Positions 32,677 to 42,657 of a stretch of DNA of 64,000 bases are shown here, piece after piece. The DNA comes from an uncultured Alphaproteobacteria bacterium. Its GTDB lineage: Bacteria > Pseudomonadota > Alphaproteobacteria > Rhodobacterales > Rhodobacteraceae. Numbering within the stretch: the first letter of the stretch is position 1; every line of letters starts with the position of its first letter. The notes below the pieces were generated by a model that saw only the letters and a list, made by a program, of their open reading frames with translations, searched no databases and was not told the DNA's origin. The stretch covers positions 1-64,000 of the forward strand of contig CACDWF010000003.1 of NCBI GenBank assembly GCA_902556405.1, written 5' to 3'. The position numbers were made by a program, and so were the translations under genes.

Positions 32677-33639
32677 ATGCTTTTATTTGAAGATATAGTA
32701 CGTGCAGAGAAGATAGTTTCTGAGCATATAGTCACCACCCCATTGGTCCATTCTCAGGCTCTATCAAAAGCTATTGGGGAACGTGTATATTTGAAGTTAG
32801 AAAATCAACAAGTAACAGGCAGCTTCAAGATCAGGGGCGCGATTAATGCAATATCAAACCTAAACCCAGAACAAAAAAAAGCAGGAGTGGTCGCGTTGTC
32901 TACTGGAAACCATGGCCGGGGCCTCGCTTTTGCCGCTAATTTGATGAAGATACGATGTATAATATGCATGTCCAAGCTTGTTCCTAATAATAAGATTGAG
33001 GGAATAAAAGCTCTGGGTGCCGAAGTAAGATTAGTTGGAAAAAATCAAGATGAAGCACAACTAGAGGCTGATAGACTTTCAAGTGAGGAAGGGATGACCT
33101 ACGTTTCTCCATTTGATAATATTGACGTTATAGCTGGTCAGGGGACCTTAGGGCTAGAGATACATCAAAAAATTCCTGATCTTAATTTTGCTTTTGTCCC
33201 CTTATCTGGGGGTGGGCTGATCTGTGGAGTGGCCAAAGCCTTAAAAAGCTTGAACAGAAAATTAAAAGTAATTGGAGTGTCGATGGATAGAGGTGCAGCA
33301 ATGTATGAATCTCAAAAAGCAGGAAAACCAATTTTTGTGAAAGAAGAGGAAAGCCTTGCTGATGCTCTAACAGGAGGTATTGGTCTCGATAATAAGTACA
33401 CTTTTCAACTCACAAAACAATTAGTTGATGACATAGTTCTCGTAAGCGAAAAAGAAATTGCAGATGGAATACACCATGCCTATTGGCGAGAGTCGCAAAT
33501 AGTTGAAGGGGCTGGAGCCGTAGCTATTGCATCACTTTTGAATAAAAAGTTTAAACCCAATGGAACTTCCGTAGCTCTGGTGTGTGGAAGAAATATAAAT
33601 ATGGAGAAACATTTCTCTTTGATAAGTGGAAAGTCTTAA
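32677..33639 (+). CDS. Threonine dehydratase-like PLP enzyme (EutB-like)
   Basis: A 320-residue fold-type II PLP protein. GSFKIRGA carries Schiff-base Lys51, STGNHGRGLA is the substrate-carboxylate loop, and PLSGGGLICG binds the cofactor phosphate. The Gly-Arg-Gly after GNH and the short length without an ACT domain recall the hydroxyectoine-utilisation dehydratase EutB, but no ectoine genes lie nearby. It removes water or ammonia from a 3-hydroxyamino acid. Catabolic threonine/serine dehydratase is the alternative. It diverges from the dehydrogenase-HAD unit. Confidence 0.82.
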   Translation: MLLFEDIVRAEKIVSEHIVTTPLVHSQALSKAIGERVYLKLENQQVTGSFKIRGAINAISNLNPEQKKAGVVALSTGNHGRGLAFAANLMKIRCIICMSKLVPNNKIEGIKALGAEVRLVGKNQDEAQLEADRLSSEEGMTYVSPFDNIDVIAGQGTLGLEIHQKIPDLNFAFVPLSGGGLICGVAKALKSLNRKLKVIGVSMDRGAAMYESQKAGKPIFVKEEESLADALTGGIGLDNKYTFQLTKQLVDDIVLVSEKEIADGIHHAYWRESQIVEGAGAVAIASLLNKKFKPNGTSVALVCGRNINMEKHFSLISGKS

Positions 33640-33660
33640 TTAGCCTTTTAGAAGCATTAT

Positions 33661-35133
33661 TCAAACCAACCTGTCTTTTAGTGCTACTCTATCAACTTTT
33701 TTTGCTGGGGTTAGTGGTAAATTTTCTAAAACTATAAATTCTGAGGGAACCTTATAGGGTAGCATTGTATCCTCACAATATCTCTTAATGATGGAGATAT
33801 CTATATTGTCCTTAAGGGTAATGAATGCAACTGGTGTCTCACCACTTCGGTCATCCTGTTTCCCAACAACACAAACGGAAGAAATATTAGAATGAGACAT
33901 TAAAAGTTCTTCAATTTCTCGAGGGAATACATTGAAGCCTTTCACAAATATCACATCTTTTTTTCTATCTGTTATAGATAGAAATCCTTTGTTATCTAGT
34001 ACACCTATATCACCCGTGTAAATAAATCCATCTCTTATAGTTGTTTTAGTTTCCTTGATATTTCCTTCATATGCCATCATCATATGCGGGCCTTTAACTC
34101 GAATTTCGCCTATCTCACCAGAATTCAAAACTTTTCTTCCCGTTTCAATATCAACGATTTCAATTAAAGTATCAGGAACCGCCTTGCCTGCTGACCCTAG
34201 CTTGGTGCCTCTTTCAACCGTATTTACTGATATAGGTGCAATTTCGGTCATACCATATCCCTCATAAATTGATATTCCAGTTTTTTCTTTCCACATTTTA
34301 TGAACAGCCACAGGAAATGGTGCTCCCCCGCCAGGACACACCCTCAAATGAGGTATTTGACTTTTTTCAAATTTCTCAACAGAGAGTAAAGCTTGATATA
34401 TAGCTGGGGGACCCCCACCAAATACTGTAATTTCTTCGCTATTAAGTTTTTCAACTATAAGGTTTGGATCAAACGCGTCAGGTATAAAAACTGTTCCAGA
34501 TTTTAAGAGAGGGTTGGTCACACCTGTTAAAAACCCATAAATGTGTGTAAATGGTGCTACCACTAACCACTTTTCATTCGGATTAGTTGGCCATCCCCAC
34601 TCCATTCGATCAACCATGGAAATTATACATTTATGCGAATGATTAATTTGCTTAGGAATACCCGTTGTACCACCGGAAAACAAAATGGCGCCTACTTCTG
34701 AACTTTCACATCTAAAATCTTTTTCATCTATACTCGATGCTTCTAATTCTAAATAGTCTTCTATCTTCACGATAATACCTTCGCTTTTTAGAGGCGCTCT
34801 ATCGGAAATAAGTAGTGATGGCTCTAAATTATCTATCAGTTTAGTTAAGGCAATATCCGGTAATAAGTAATTTAGTAGTGCGGGTCTATTTCCAGACATA
34901 AGAATGGCAAAGTACGATATTAAAAATAAAATAGAGTTTGGAAGAAATATTCCAATTCGCTCATTATTTATCTTTTTTTTCGCTATCTCATTTGAAAGTT
35001 TAATACAAGCAGTGGTAAACTGCTGATAAGTGAATTCGTGATTAGGAGACTTACAGTATGTTTTAGAAGGATTACTATTCGCAGCACGAAATAATAAATC
35101 GAGAACTGTATTATTTTTTAATTTATTTTCCAT
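33661..35133 (-). CDS. AMP-forming acyl-CoA synthetase (ANL family)
   Basis: A 490-residue adenylating enzyme. The ATP-binding loop is FSGGTTGIPKQ, the A5 motif is YEGYGMTE, and the hinge and C-terminal lobe are GDIGVLDNKG, DRKKDVIFVKGFNVFP and the catalytic Lys in TPAKKVDR. It makes acyl-CoA through acyl-AMP. It is divergent from a second ANL enzyme at 35278, separated by about 140 bases. The substrate is probably a fatty or aryl acid. Confidence 0.88.
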   Translation of the reverse strand: MENKLKNNTVLDLLFRAANSNPSKTYCKSPNHEFTYQQFTTACIKLSNEIAKKKINNERIGIFLPNSILFLISYFAILMSGNRPALLNYLLPDIALTKLIDNLEPSLLISDRAPLKSEGIIVKIEDYLELEASSIDEKDFRCESSEVGAILFSGGTTGIPKQINHSHKCIISMVDRMEWGWPTNPNEKWLVVAPFTHIYGFLTGVTNPLLKSGTVFIPDAFDPNLIVEKLNSEEITVFGGGPPAIYQALLSVEKFEKSQIPHLRVCPGGGAPFPVAVHKMWKEKTGISIYEGYGMTEIAPISVNTVERGTKLGSAGKAVPDTLIEIVDIETGRKVLNSGEIGEIRVKGPHMMMAYEGNIKETKTTIRDGFIYTGDIGVLDNKGFLSITDRKKDVIFVKGFNVFPREIEELLMSHSNISSVCVVGKQDDRSGETPVAFITLKDNIDISIIKRYCEDTMLPYKVPSEFIVLENLPLTPAKKVDRVALKDRLV

Positions 35134-35277
35134 TAAGCAATTAAAAATCCAAATCTACCGTAATTTCAATAACTTTATTTTTAAATTTCTCATGTGTATT
35201 TTTGTTTACCAGACTTTTCAAGGCTATGTTACAGTTAGAGCTATGTTTTAAAGACGACAACTTAAATGGAGAAAAAA

Positions 35278-36801
35278 ATGTTGAGTCACCTAGGGTTATT
35301 GTCAGAGCATGCGGCCAAGAAGTTTTGTGACAAGGAAGCACTTATTTTTGAAGACCAAAGTTTCTCGTTTCGAAAGTTACACGATTTGGTCGAAAATTTT
35401 GGTGCAGGCTTAATATCTTTGGGCGTTAAAGAGAAAGATGTGGTAACTCTTTATGCATCAAATAGTTGGGAATGGATAGTAAGTTATTTTGCCATTGCTA
35501 GAGTTGGAGCTGTTATAAATCCTGTAAATACCATGTTGACTTCTTCTGAAATAATTTATGTCGTGAATGACTGTGGTGCAAAAACAATTATTTGTTCAGA
35601 AGACAAAATTCAAGCTCTTGAAGACATAAGAAAACATACCCAAATTAGAAACATCATTTCCTTTGGCGGGAAAAATGATGGAATTGACTCGTTTAGATCA
35701 ATTTTAGCTAGAAATCTTTCGATTGAAAAGGAACCAAACGTATCTCCTGGAGACTTATCTACAATAGCATATACCTCTGGAACGACAGGACATCCAAAAG
35801 GGGCAATGCAATCACATGAAGCTGTGATACTGAACGGAAGTATGATGAGCCAACTTCATATGAGAGGAGCAGATGATAGCGTTGTAAGTGCCCTACCCTG
35901 TCCACACGTCTATGCAAATGTTTTAATGACTGGAATGATGATGTTTGGAACTAAACTAATTTTACATAAAACTTTTGACGTAGATGAAGTTTTTGCATCA
36001 ATAAAATCTTATAAGGCAACCATTTTTGATGGTGTCCCGACAATGTATATGTTCATGTTAAATAGCCCTAATATTAAAAATGCCGACTTGTCTAGTTTAA
36101 AGCGATGCTATGTTGGTGGTCAAACAATGCCGGTTGCTACGATGACTGCAGTTGAAAAAGAGTTTAAAGTGCCTTTAATAGAACTTTGGGGAATGACTGA
36201 AATAGCTGGACTGGGAGCAACATTTCCACTTTTAGGTCCTAACAAACATGGATCAATTGGATGTGCGATCCCCTATTGTAATTTAAAAATTGCAGATGTA
36301 GATGATTGCTCAAAAGAAATGGATATGGGCGAAGTGGGGGAACTTATGGTTAAAGGCCCTATAACTATGATGGGCTATTTTGGTGATGAAGAAAAAACTC
36401 GGGAAACGTTAGAACCGGATGGGTGGTTACACTCAGGTGATTTGGCTAAGATGGATCAAGACGGTTGTGTTTATATCGTTGATCGAAAAAAAGACATGAT
36501 AATAACAGGAGGCTATAATGTTTATCCAGCCGAAATTGAAAGAGTTTTAGCTGCTAATCCGAAAGTAGCACTTGCTGCTGTTGGGAAACAAAGCGATGAG
36601 CTAAAGGGAGAAATTGCAAAGGCTTACATCGTCTTAAAAGAAGGTGAACAAGCTAGCGAGGAAGAGATGATTGCCTTTTGTCGGGAACAGCTAGCAGCTT
36701 ACAAATGTCCCAGAAAAATTCAATTTGTGATGGATGTTCCAAAGACTAGTACAGGAAAAATCATGAGAAGAGAGCTCAGCACTTTAGATGGTCTCAGTTA
36801 A
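35278..36801 (+). CDS. AMP-forming acyl-CoA synthetase (ANL family)
   Basis: A 507-residue adenylating enzyme with AYTSGTTGHPKGAMQSH (ATP loop), LWGMTE (A5), DRKKDMIITGGYNVYPAEIE (hinge) and the catalytic Lys in TSTGKIMRRE. The last ATG-like start choice is decided by GGAG at 35268-35271, which suits ATG 35278 over the ATG at 35266. It resembles long-chain fatty acid or 4-coumarate-type ligases and is more canonical than its divergent neighbour. It is probably a member of a catabolic acyl-CoA route. Confidence 0.9.
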   Translation: MLSHLGLLSEHAAKKFCDKEALIFEDQSFSFRKLHDLVENFGAGLISLGVKEKDVVTLYASNSWEWIVSYFAIARVGAVINPVNTMLTSSEIIYVVNDCGAKTIICSEDKIQALEDIRKHTQIRNIISFGGKNDGIDSFRSILARNLSIEKEPNVSPGDLSTIAYTSGTTGHPKGAMQSHEAVILNGSMMSQLHMRGADDSVVSALPCPHVYANVLMTGMMMFGTKLILHKTFDVDEVFASIKSYKATIFDGVPTMYMFMLNSPNIKNADLSSLKRCYVGGQTMPVATMTAVEKEFKVPLIELWGMTEIAGLGATFPLLGPNKHGSIGCAIPYCNLKIADVDDCSKEMDMGEVGELMVKGPITMMGYFGDEEKTRETLEPDGWLHSGDLAKMDQDGCVYIVDRKKDMIITGGYNVYPAEIERVLAANPKVALAAVGKQSDELKGEIAKAYIVLKEGEQASEEEMIAFCREQLAAYKCPRKIQFVMDVPKTSTGKIMRRELSTLDGLS

Positions 36802-36822
36802 TTTAAATTCAATTATTTGTAG

Positions 36823-36898
36823 TGGTGCCCCCAGAGAGACTCGAACTCCCGACCCACTGATTACAAATCAGTTGCTCTACCAGCTGAGCTATAGAGGC
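36823..36898 (-). tRNA. tRNA-Thr (UGU)
   Basis: A complete cloverleaf reads on the minus strand, 76 bases with encoded CCA. The anticodon arm is ACTGA-TTTGTAA-TCAGT with UGU anticodon, the T arm GGGAGTTCGAGTCTCTC-type and the D arm AGCTCAGCTGGTAGAGC. The acceptor stem is GCCTCTA with TGGGGGC, using G-U pairs. TTGCAA with TTAACT 16 bases on, shortly upstream of the 5' end, is a plausible promoter. Confidence 0.97.
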
Positions 36899-36917
36899 AC
36901 GAGACGAAGTTAAAAAC

Positions 36918-36955
36918 ATTTTGTTATTTTTGCAATAAATATTTGTTAACAAAAT
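36918..36955. repeat. 9-bp inverted repeat upstream of tRNA-Thr
   Basis: ATTTTGTTA (36918-36926) and TAACAAAAT (36947-36955) are exact reverse complements with a 20-base spacer, in the intergenic space between tRNA-Thr and a small membrane protein. It overlaps the probable tRNA promoter. It could be an operator or chance in AT-rich DNA. Confidence 0.3.
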
Positions 36956-36995
36956 TCTAATTGTATATTTTTTATACATTTTCAGGTAATAGATT

Positions 36996-37226
36996 TTGTC
37001 AATGTCACTAATTTTGGTTATTTTAGGTGTCTTTTTATGCTTTTCTGGTTTGTTAGGGTTAGGCAGTGTGATATATTTTGGATTTAAATTTCGTAAGCAG
37101 AACGAAATACTTAGCGAAGAAAAGAAAAAAAAGACCTTTGAAAAGTTAATTGTTCTAAATTATCTCGCTCTTTGTGCCTCCGCGTTTGGACTAATTATCT
37201 TAGTTCTAGCGATATTTTTAAGCTAA
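36996..37226 (+). CDS. Small membrane protein of unknown function, two transmembrane segments
   Basis: A 74-76 residue protein with two hydrophobic helices (roughly LILVILGVFLCFSGLLGLG and YLALCASAFGLIILVLAIFL) joined by a Lys-rich loop. The hairpin topology suggests that both ends face the same side of the inner membrane. A TTG at 36996 (AGG ten bases upstream) and ATG at 37002 are both possible starts. I do not recognise a family. Its end overlaps the convergent hydrolase by nine bases. Confidence 0.6.
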   Translation: MSMSLILVILGVFLCFSGLLGLGSVIYFGFKFRKQNEILSEEKKKKTFEKLIVLNYLALCASAFGLIILVLAIFLS

Positions 37227-37982
37227 AGGCATCTGCTCTACAGCTTCTTTAATCAATTCCAGGCACTCTGGTGTAGAGAACCTGTGATCTATGCCTTTTA
37301 TAATTTGAAGCTGAATATCGCTACTATTTAAAATTTCCAATATTCTGATGCTTTTAGAAATAGGTACATCTTCATCGAGAGATCCGTGGAGGAGCCTGAC
37401 AGGGCAGGTTATAGATTGCTTATTTGTCAACACTAAGTTTTCATTTCCGTCGTCAATTAAATTTTTTGTTATAACTAAAGGTTCTTCGAAATACTCAGAA
37501 TGGAAAGAAAGCTTCCCGGTAGCTTTAAGCTCTCGTCTTTTGTCTGCGGAAAGATTATTCGAAGCATATTGGGTGGTAAAGTCAGGGGCAGCAGCAATGC
37601 CGATTATTCCTGCAACCTTTTGAGGGTATAGCCTCGCAAATAATAATGATATCCAGCCTCCCAATGAAGATCCGACCAAAATCTGAGGGCCTGATGTAAG
37701 TGCCATAACAATTTGTTTTGTGTCTTCAAGCCAATCTGAAATCGACGTATCTTCGAAGTTTCCTGATGAGGTCCCATGACCTCTGTAGTCAAAACTTAAA
37801 AAGTCTCTTTTGTTTTTTTCAGCCCACTGAGAGAGGAAAATAGCCTTAGTTCCTTCCTTATCAGACTTTAAACCACTCAAAAATACAACACCTGGAGAAT
37901 TTTTTCTATTTTTGTTACCAATAACTTGTGAAAAAGCTAGTTTTTGTCCATCATCGGTTTTATAAAAATTAGTTTCAACCAT
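37218..37982 (-). CDS. Alpha/beta hydrolase
   Basis: A protein of about 254 residues with the nucleophile elbow GSSLGGWISL, the oxyanion region FLSGLKSDKEGTKA, the acid-bearing LLHGSLDEDVPI and the final His in KGIDHRFS. It fits a dienelactone-hydrolase/serine aminopeptidase type esterase of the cytoplasm. The substrate is unknown. ATG 37982 is taken over TTG 37988 because the TTG lacks a ribosome site; the difference is two residues. Confidence 0.87.
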   Translation of the reverse strand: MVETNFYKTDDGQKLAFSQVIGNKNRKNSPGVVFLSGLKSDKEGTKAIFLSQWAEKNKRDFLSFDYRGHGTSSGNFEDTSISDWLEDTKQIVMALTSGPQILVGSSLGGWISLLFARLYPQKVAGIIGIAAAPDFTTQYASNNLSADKRRELKATGKLSFHSEYFEEPLVITKNLIDDGNENLVLTNKQSITCPVRLLHGSLDEDVPISKSIRILEILNSSDIQLQIIKGIDHRFSTPECLELIKEAVEQMPLA

Positions 37983-38033
37983 TTCCAAGCTTTACTTTTG
38001 AATATGAACATTTGACCAAATAATTGCACAGAC

Positions 38034-39185
38034 ATGAACATTCTTCAACTTTTAACTAGCCTTAGTGATGAGACATCAATCAGAGCAATTGCAGCTTATT
38101 CTAAAATATTGAAAGAAAATAATTACAATCCATATGTTTTCGCTCCACTAGGTAGAGAATTATCATATTTTAAGCGATGGGGTGCTGAAATTGCGAGACA
38201 AAGCGCTTCTTCAAGAGATATTATTTATTCAAAAGCAACGATTAAAGAAATTTGTGAAGTTGTAACTTCAAAATCTATAATTACAATACATGTATATGAC
38301 CTTGCAGGCTATAGAGCCGCCATACAGGTTAGAAAAAACTGCCCTATTAAAATTATATTGTCTCTACTGAAGAACACATCGGAGCGGTCTGTCATAGGAA
38401 GATTAAACAATACTATATTTGGAGAATTTATACCCCACGTTACTACGACAGTACCCAGCAAAGCAGCTTATAAAGATTTGCTAACCAAATATTCAAGAAA
38501 AAATATAGATTTGTTCCACGTTCCGGTGCCGGTAGATTTTACAATATATGATGAAAAAAAAATAAGCCAAGAACGAACGATCTCTTTAGCAACGCAATGG
38601 GGAATGCTTGAGAGGCCTCGGCACATAATTTTTACTAAAGCCTATTTTTATTCAAAAAATTGGCAAAATCAGATTATAAAGTTATCAATTAACCTTGAGA
38701 GCCTACCTGAAAATACAAAGCCTTATATCGTTGTTTTAAAGGACAGGGCAAATAAGAAGCAACTAAAAGAATTTGAAGAAAAATACTTTAAAAACAGAAA
38801 TAGCGTTTTATGTCTGATGGATGAGATAATCGACATAGAGGCTGCTCTGAAACTATCATCTATTTACTTAGATTTAAATCCTAAAGCTGATTTCTACTCC
38901 TTAAATATACTAAATGCATTAGCTATGGGTAATGCGGTGGTTAGTTGGCAAAATGAAGTAAATAAAGAACTTGTTCCCTCAGAATTTCAAGATTATTTAA
39001 GTGGAAATGGTGACATAAAGAAACTTGTAGCAGTTTTTACTAAACTTCTAGAAATGGATGCCCATAAAAGGGATTTTACTGGACGAATAAGCCGGAATTA
39101 TGTATTAAACAATTTCAACACAAAAAATATGGAAGAGCTATTAATTGATGCATACAGAACTTTATCTTTTAGTAAAGCAAGTTAA
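38034..39185 (+). CDS. Glycosyltransferase-like protein (GT-B, GT4-like)
   Basis: A 383-residue protein with an N-terminal MNILQLLTSL start, as in GT4 enzymes, and a C-terminal ADFYSLNILNALAMGNAVVSW segment that resembles the nucleotide-sugar-binding E/x-x-ALA-x-G region of the family. The usual Glu of the EX7E motif is not clear, so sugar-nucleotide use is probable but not certain. It ends 11 bases before thrS. The link to envelope glycan synthesis is inferred from its fold alone. Confidence 0.72.
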   Translation: MNILQLLTSLSDETSIRAIAAYSKILKENNYNPYVFAPLGRELSYFKRWGAEIARQSASSRDIIYSKATIKEICEVVTSKSIITIHVYDLAGYRAAIQVRKNCPIKIILSLLKNTSERSVIGRLNNTIFGEFIPHVTTTVPSKAAYKDLLTKYSRKNIDLFHVPVPVDFTIYDEKKISQERTISLATQWGMLERPRHIIFTKAYFYSKNWQNQIIKLSINLESLPENTKPYIVVLKDRANKKQLKEFEEKYFKNRNSVLCLMDEIIDIEAALKLSSIYLDLNPKADFYSLNILNALAMGNAVVSWQNEVNKELVPSEFQDYLSGNGDIKKLVAVFTKLLEMDAHKRDFTGRISRNYVLNNFNTKNMEELLIDAYRTLSFSKAS

Positions 39186-39196
39186 AGTAGTATAGA

Positions 39197-41206
39197 GTGA
39201 GTTTAAATCTGAACGAAGACAAAAAGATAGCTATTGAACTTTCTGACGGTTCCTTAAGACGGTACCAATCTGGTGTAACATGCTATGAAATAGCAAAGGA
39301 TATATCACCATCTCTTGCGAAAAAGTCTATAGCGTGCTCTGTAAATGGCAATTTGACAGACCTGTCGACAAAACTTAACGATGATTGCTCTCTAGAAATA
39401 CATACTCAAAAAGACAAAGAAATAGCCCTTGGATTAATTCGACATGATTGTGCGCATATCTTAGCTAGAGCAGTTCAAGAAATATGGCCAAATGTAAAAG
39501 TAACGATTGGGCCAGTTATAGAAGATGGTTTTTTTTATGACTTCGATAAAGAAGAGCCGTTTTCCGAGAATGATATAGAAAAAATTGAATTACTTATGCG
39601 AGCTATAATCGAAAAGAAAGACCCAGTAAAAAAAGAAGTATGGGATCGCGAAAGTGCAATAAAGTTTTACCAGGAAAAAAATGAACCTTATAAAGTCGAG
39701 CTGGTTCGAGATATACCATTGAATGAAGATGTAAAAATGTACTGGCATGGAGACTGGCAAGACCTTTGCAGAGGACCACATTTAGTTCATACTGGCCAGG
39801 TGCCCGCCGATGGTTTTAAATTAACAAGAGTTGCCGGAGCCTACTGGAAGGGCAACAGCAAAAATACAATGCTTCAGCGTATATATGGGGTAGCCTTTAG
39901 AAGTAAAGAGGAACTGAAGCAGTATTTTTTCAGGTTAGAAGAAGCAGAAAGACGAGATCATAGAAAACTTGGAAGAGAAATGGAATTATTTCATCTACAA
40001 GAAGAAGCCGCTGGTAGTATTTTTTGGCACCCAAAAGGATGGAAACTATACTCAACATTACAAGAATATATGAGTAGAACGCTTGAAAATAATGGCTACT
40101 CAGAGGTAAAAACGCCACAAATTGTAGATAGAAGACTCTGGGAAAAATCAGGGCATTGGGATAAATTTAGGGAAAATATGTTTATTGTGGAAGTAGATGA
40201 GCAAGAAAAAGCACCAAGGATAAATGCGCTAAAGCCTATGAACTGCCCTTGCCATGTTCAAATTTATAACCAAGGTATAAAGTCTTACAGAGACCTTCCT
40301 TTACGTATGGCGGAATTCGGAGCTTGCCATAGGAATGAGCCTTCTGGAGCATTACACGGGCTAATGAGAGTTAGAGCTTTTTTGCAGGATGACGCTCACA
40401 TTTTTTGCTCCGAACAGCAAATAGAAGGTGAAACAAAAAAATTTATAGATCTTCTATCTGTAGTTTATGAAGAATTGGGTTTTGCAGAATTCAAGATAAA
40501 ATTTTCTGATAGACCAGAAAATCGAGCTGGTAGCGATGAAGTTTGGGACCGTGCCGAAAATGCCTTGAAAAGCGCTACCGAATTGGCAGGTTACAAATAT
40601 TTAATAAATAAAGGAGAGGGGGCTTTTTATGGGCCTAAGTTAGAATTTGTATTAACAGATGCTTTAGGCCGAGATTGGCAATGTGGGACATTACAAGTTG
40701 ATTTTGTTTTACCAGAAAGATTGGGGTCTTCTTACATAAACGATCTGGGAGAAAAACAAATACCCGTAATGTTACATAGAGCAATACTTGGGTCTTTTGA
40801 AAGGTTTATCGGAATTCTGCTTGAAAACACAACTGGTAGACTTCCACTCTGGCTTGCTCCAATACAAATTGTTATTGCCTCAATAACAACAAATATGGAT
40901 AACTACATTAATGAAGTCGCTAGCTTGTTTAAGAAATCTGGATTGAGATGTGCAGTGGATAATAGAAATGAAAAAATCAATTATAAAGTAAGAGAGCATT
41001 CTGTTTCAAAAATTCCAATTATTGCAGTCGTGGGCGATAAAGAAATTAAAACCCGATCTATAAACATCAGGCGTCTTGGTCAAAAAAATTCACTATCTAT
41101 GTCTTTAGATGATGCTATCAGGGAGCTTTCTCTGGAAGCCACACCACCTGATATAAAAAAAGAAAAAGAAAGTCAAAATAAGTCTTTCGCAAATAATAGA
41201 ACCTAA
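39197..41206 (+). CDS. thrS: Threonine-tRNA ligase
   Basis: A 669-residue class II synthetase. It has an N-terminal TGS domain (about 1-75), an editing domain with His83-x-x-x-His87 and CRGPH, a catalytic core with the zinc-site Cys in MNCPCHVQI and the motif 2 [11 protein letters not shown], and a C-terminal anticodon-binding domain. It charges tRNA-Thr, whose UGU member is encoded about 2.3 kb upstream. The start is GTG 39197 with no strong ribosome site. About 20 extra charged residues follow the anticodon domain. infC follows after 23 bases, the usual thrS-infC order. Confidence 0.97.
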   Translation: MSLNLNEDKKIAIELSDGSLRRYQSGVTCYEIAKDISPSLAKKSIACSVNGNLTDLSTKLNDDCSLEIHTQKDKEIALGLIRHDCAHILARAVQEIWPNVKVTIGPVIEDGFFYDFDKEEPFSENDIEKIELLMRAIIEKKDPVKKEVWDRESAIKFYQEKNEPYKVELVRDIPLNEDVKMYWHGDWQDLCRGPHLVHTGQVPADGFKLTRVAGAYWKGNSKNTMLQRIYGVAFRSKEELKQYFFRLEEAERRDHRKLGREMELFHLQEEAAGSIFWHPKGWKLYSTLQEYMSRTLENNGYSEVKTPQIVDRRLWEKSGHWDKFRENMFIVEVDEQEKAPRINALKPMNCPCHVQIYNQGIKSYRDLPLRMAEFGACHRNEPSGALHGLMRVRAFLQDDAHIFCSEQQIEGETKKFIDLLSVVYEELGFAEFKIKFSDRPENRAGSDEVWDRAENALKSATELAGYKYLINKGEGAFYGPKLEFVLTDALGRDWQCGTLQVDFVLPERLGSSYINDLGEKQIPVMLHRAILGSFERFIGILLENTTGRLPLWLAPIQIVIASITTNMDNYINEVASLFKKSGLRCAVDNRNEKINYKVREHSVSKIPIIAVVGDKEIKTRSINIRRLGQKNSLSMSLDDAIRELSLEATPPDIKKEKESQNKSFANNRT

Positions 41207-41229
41207 AATTCAAAACAAAGGAGCTTGAA

Positions 41230-41775
41230 ATAGTAAGAAGAAATCAGGAAATAAACTCGGGACAAAAAGAAGTTGCGACCCGAGTTAACGCGTCAATTAT
41301 ATGTAAAGAAGTTCGTTTAATCGATGCAGATGGGAACATGGTAGGAATTGTTAGCCCTGAAAAGGCAAATGTTATGGCGAACGAGGCAGGCCTTGATCTG
41401 GTAGAGATTTCTCCTAATGCTACTCCTCCAGTTTGTAAGATAATGGACTTTGGAAAATTTAAATACGATCAACAAAAAAGAGAGGCTGAAGCAAGAAAAA
41501 AGCAAAAAACAATCGAGCTTAAAGAAATAAAGTTCCGACCTAATACTGACAAGCATGACTATGAAGTAAAGATGCGCTCCGTTACAAAGTTTCTAGAAAA
41601 TGGCGATAAAGTAAAAATAACGCTCAGATTTAGGGGTAGAGAGATGGCGCATCAGGAATTAGGTGCCGAATTGATGGAAAGGGTAGCAGTAGATACAGCT
41701 CACCTGGGCAAACCTGACGTGATTCCAAAAGTTGAGGGGAGACAAATGGTAATGATAATATACCCTAATATCTAA
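41230..41775 (+). CDS. infC: Translation initiation factor IF-3, AUA start
   Basis: The first ATG in frame is at 41338, but that would remove 36 residues of the N-terminal IF-3 domain. The frame is open upstream and encodes [11 protein letters not shown] and [12 protein letters not shown], the standard IF-3 N-terminus. AAAGGAG at 41218-41224 lies six bases before ATA at 41230, which gives 181 residues, the normal length. Rare start codons at infC are known to allow autoregulation, because IF-3 rejects them. It follows thrS. Motif [19 protein letters not shown] and the C-domain [13 protein letters not shown]-type segment confirm the family. Confidence 0.93.
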   Translation: MVRRNQEINSGQKEVATRVNASIICKEVRLIDADGNMVGIVSPEKANVMANEAGLDLVEISPNATPPVCKIMDFGKFKYDQQKREAEARKKQKTIELKEIKFRPNTDKHDYEVKMRSVTKFLENGDKVKITLRFRGREMAHQELGAELMERVAVDTAHLGKPDVIPKVEGRQMVMIIYPNI

Positions 41776-41808
41776 TGAAACTAATTAAGCGATTTAGATA
41801 GAAATAGA

Positions 41809-42654
41809 ATGCTGCGCCAGCTCCTTGAAATAATACCTTTCTATTTTCTTATAACAGCTTTAAAAATTCTCCCCTTTGAAAAACGTGTTCATTGGGGAGG
41901 ACTGCTCTGTGAATTAATCTTACCTCGGGTTAGAAAGTTTTATAAGAGAGTTGATGCAAATCTTAGGTTTGTATATCCAGATATGTCCTATAACGAGCGA
42001 AAAGAGTTTATAAAACAGAACTCAAAAATGATTGGTAAAAGTTTTATAGAACTTATGTTTAATAGGGAATTTCATAACCACAGCCACAAAATAAAATATA
42101 AAAAAAATCAATTAGCACCTCTTATCGAAGCAAAAAATATTGGTAGACCAATAATAATTATATCGGGGCATATTGGTTCCTGGGAAGCCGTCAGAGCAAT
42201 ACTAAGCAGACATGGGCTCACATCTGGTGCCATTTATCAACGAAACAGAAATATTTTTTATGAAAAACTCCACCTAAGAGCTATAAAAGAAGGTGGAGAA
42301 CCGATTGTTGAAGTGGGGACGTCTGGAACTAGAAAAATGATTTCCCTTATTAGATCTGGGGGAGTAATGGCTCTCATGATTGATCAAGCGGTTAGAGAAG
42401 GCAAGTATTTTGAATTTCTGGGAAGACCAGCCAAAACATCTACATCAATCGCCGAAATAGCCTTAAGATATCAGGCCTTGTTAGTACCCGCATATGGAAT
42501 TAGAGGGGATAACGATAGGATTGAGGTTAACTTTGAAAAACCCTTAGAGTTGAAAACGCCACTTTATATTACCCAAAAAATGAATCTAAGTCTCGAGAAA
42601 CGAGTAAAGGCCGATCCTACCCAGTGGTACTGGCCGCACAGACGCTGGAAATAA
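41809..42654 (+). CDS. Lipid A acyltransferase (LpxL/HtrB family)
   Basis: A 281-residue protein with the catalytic motif His121-x4-Glu126 in SGHIGSWEAV, an N-terminal membrane-associated helix (LLEIIPFYFLITALKIL), and MIDQAVREGKYFEFLGRPAKTSTS. LpxL-type enzymes add a secondary acyl chain to Kdo2-lipid A at the inner membrane. It starts 33 bases after infC and may share its transcript. The C-terminus QWYWPHRRWK is characteristic of the family. A terminator reading the other way follows it. Confidence 0.9.
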   Translation: MLRQLLEIIPFYFLITALKILPFEKRVHWGGLLCELILPRVRKFYKRVDANLRFVYPDMSYNERKEFIKQNSKMIGKSFIELMFNREFHNHSHKIKYKKNQLAPLIEAKNIGRPIIIISGHIGSWEAVRAILSRHGLTSGAIYQRNRNIFYEKLHLRAIKEGGEPIVEVGTSGTRKMISLIRSGGVMALMIDQAVREGKYFEFLGRPAKTSTSIAEIALRYQALLVPAYGIRGDNDRIEVNFEKPLELKTPLYITQKMNLSLEKRVKADPTQWYWPHRRWK

Positions 42655-42657
42655 AAA

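Noticed and set aside
41338-41775. Short infC from ATG 41338
   Set aside because: It would drop 36 residues of the IF-3 N-terminal domain; an open frame with a strong ribosome site before ATA 41230 explains the full protein.
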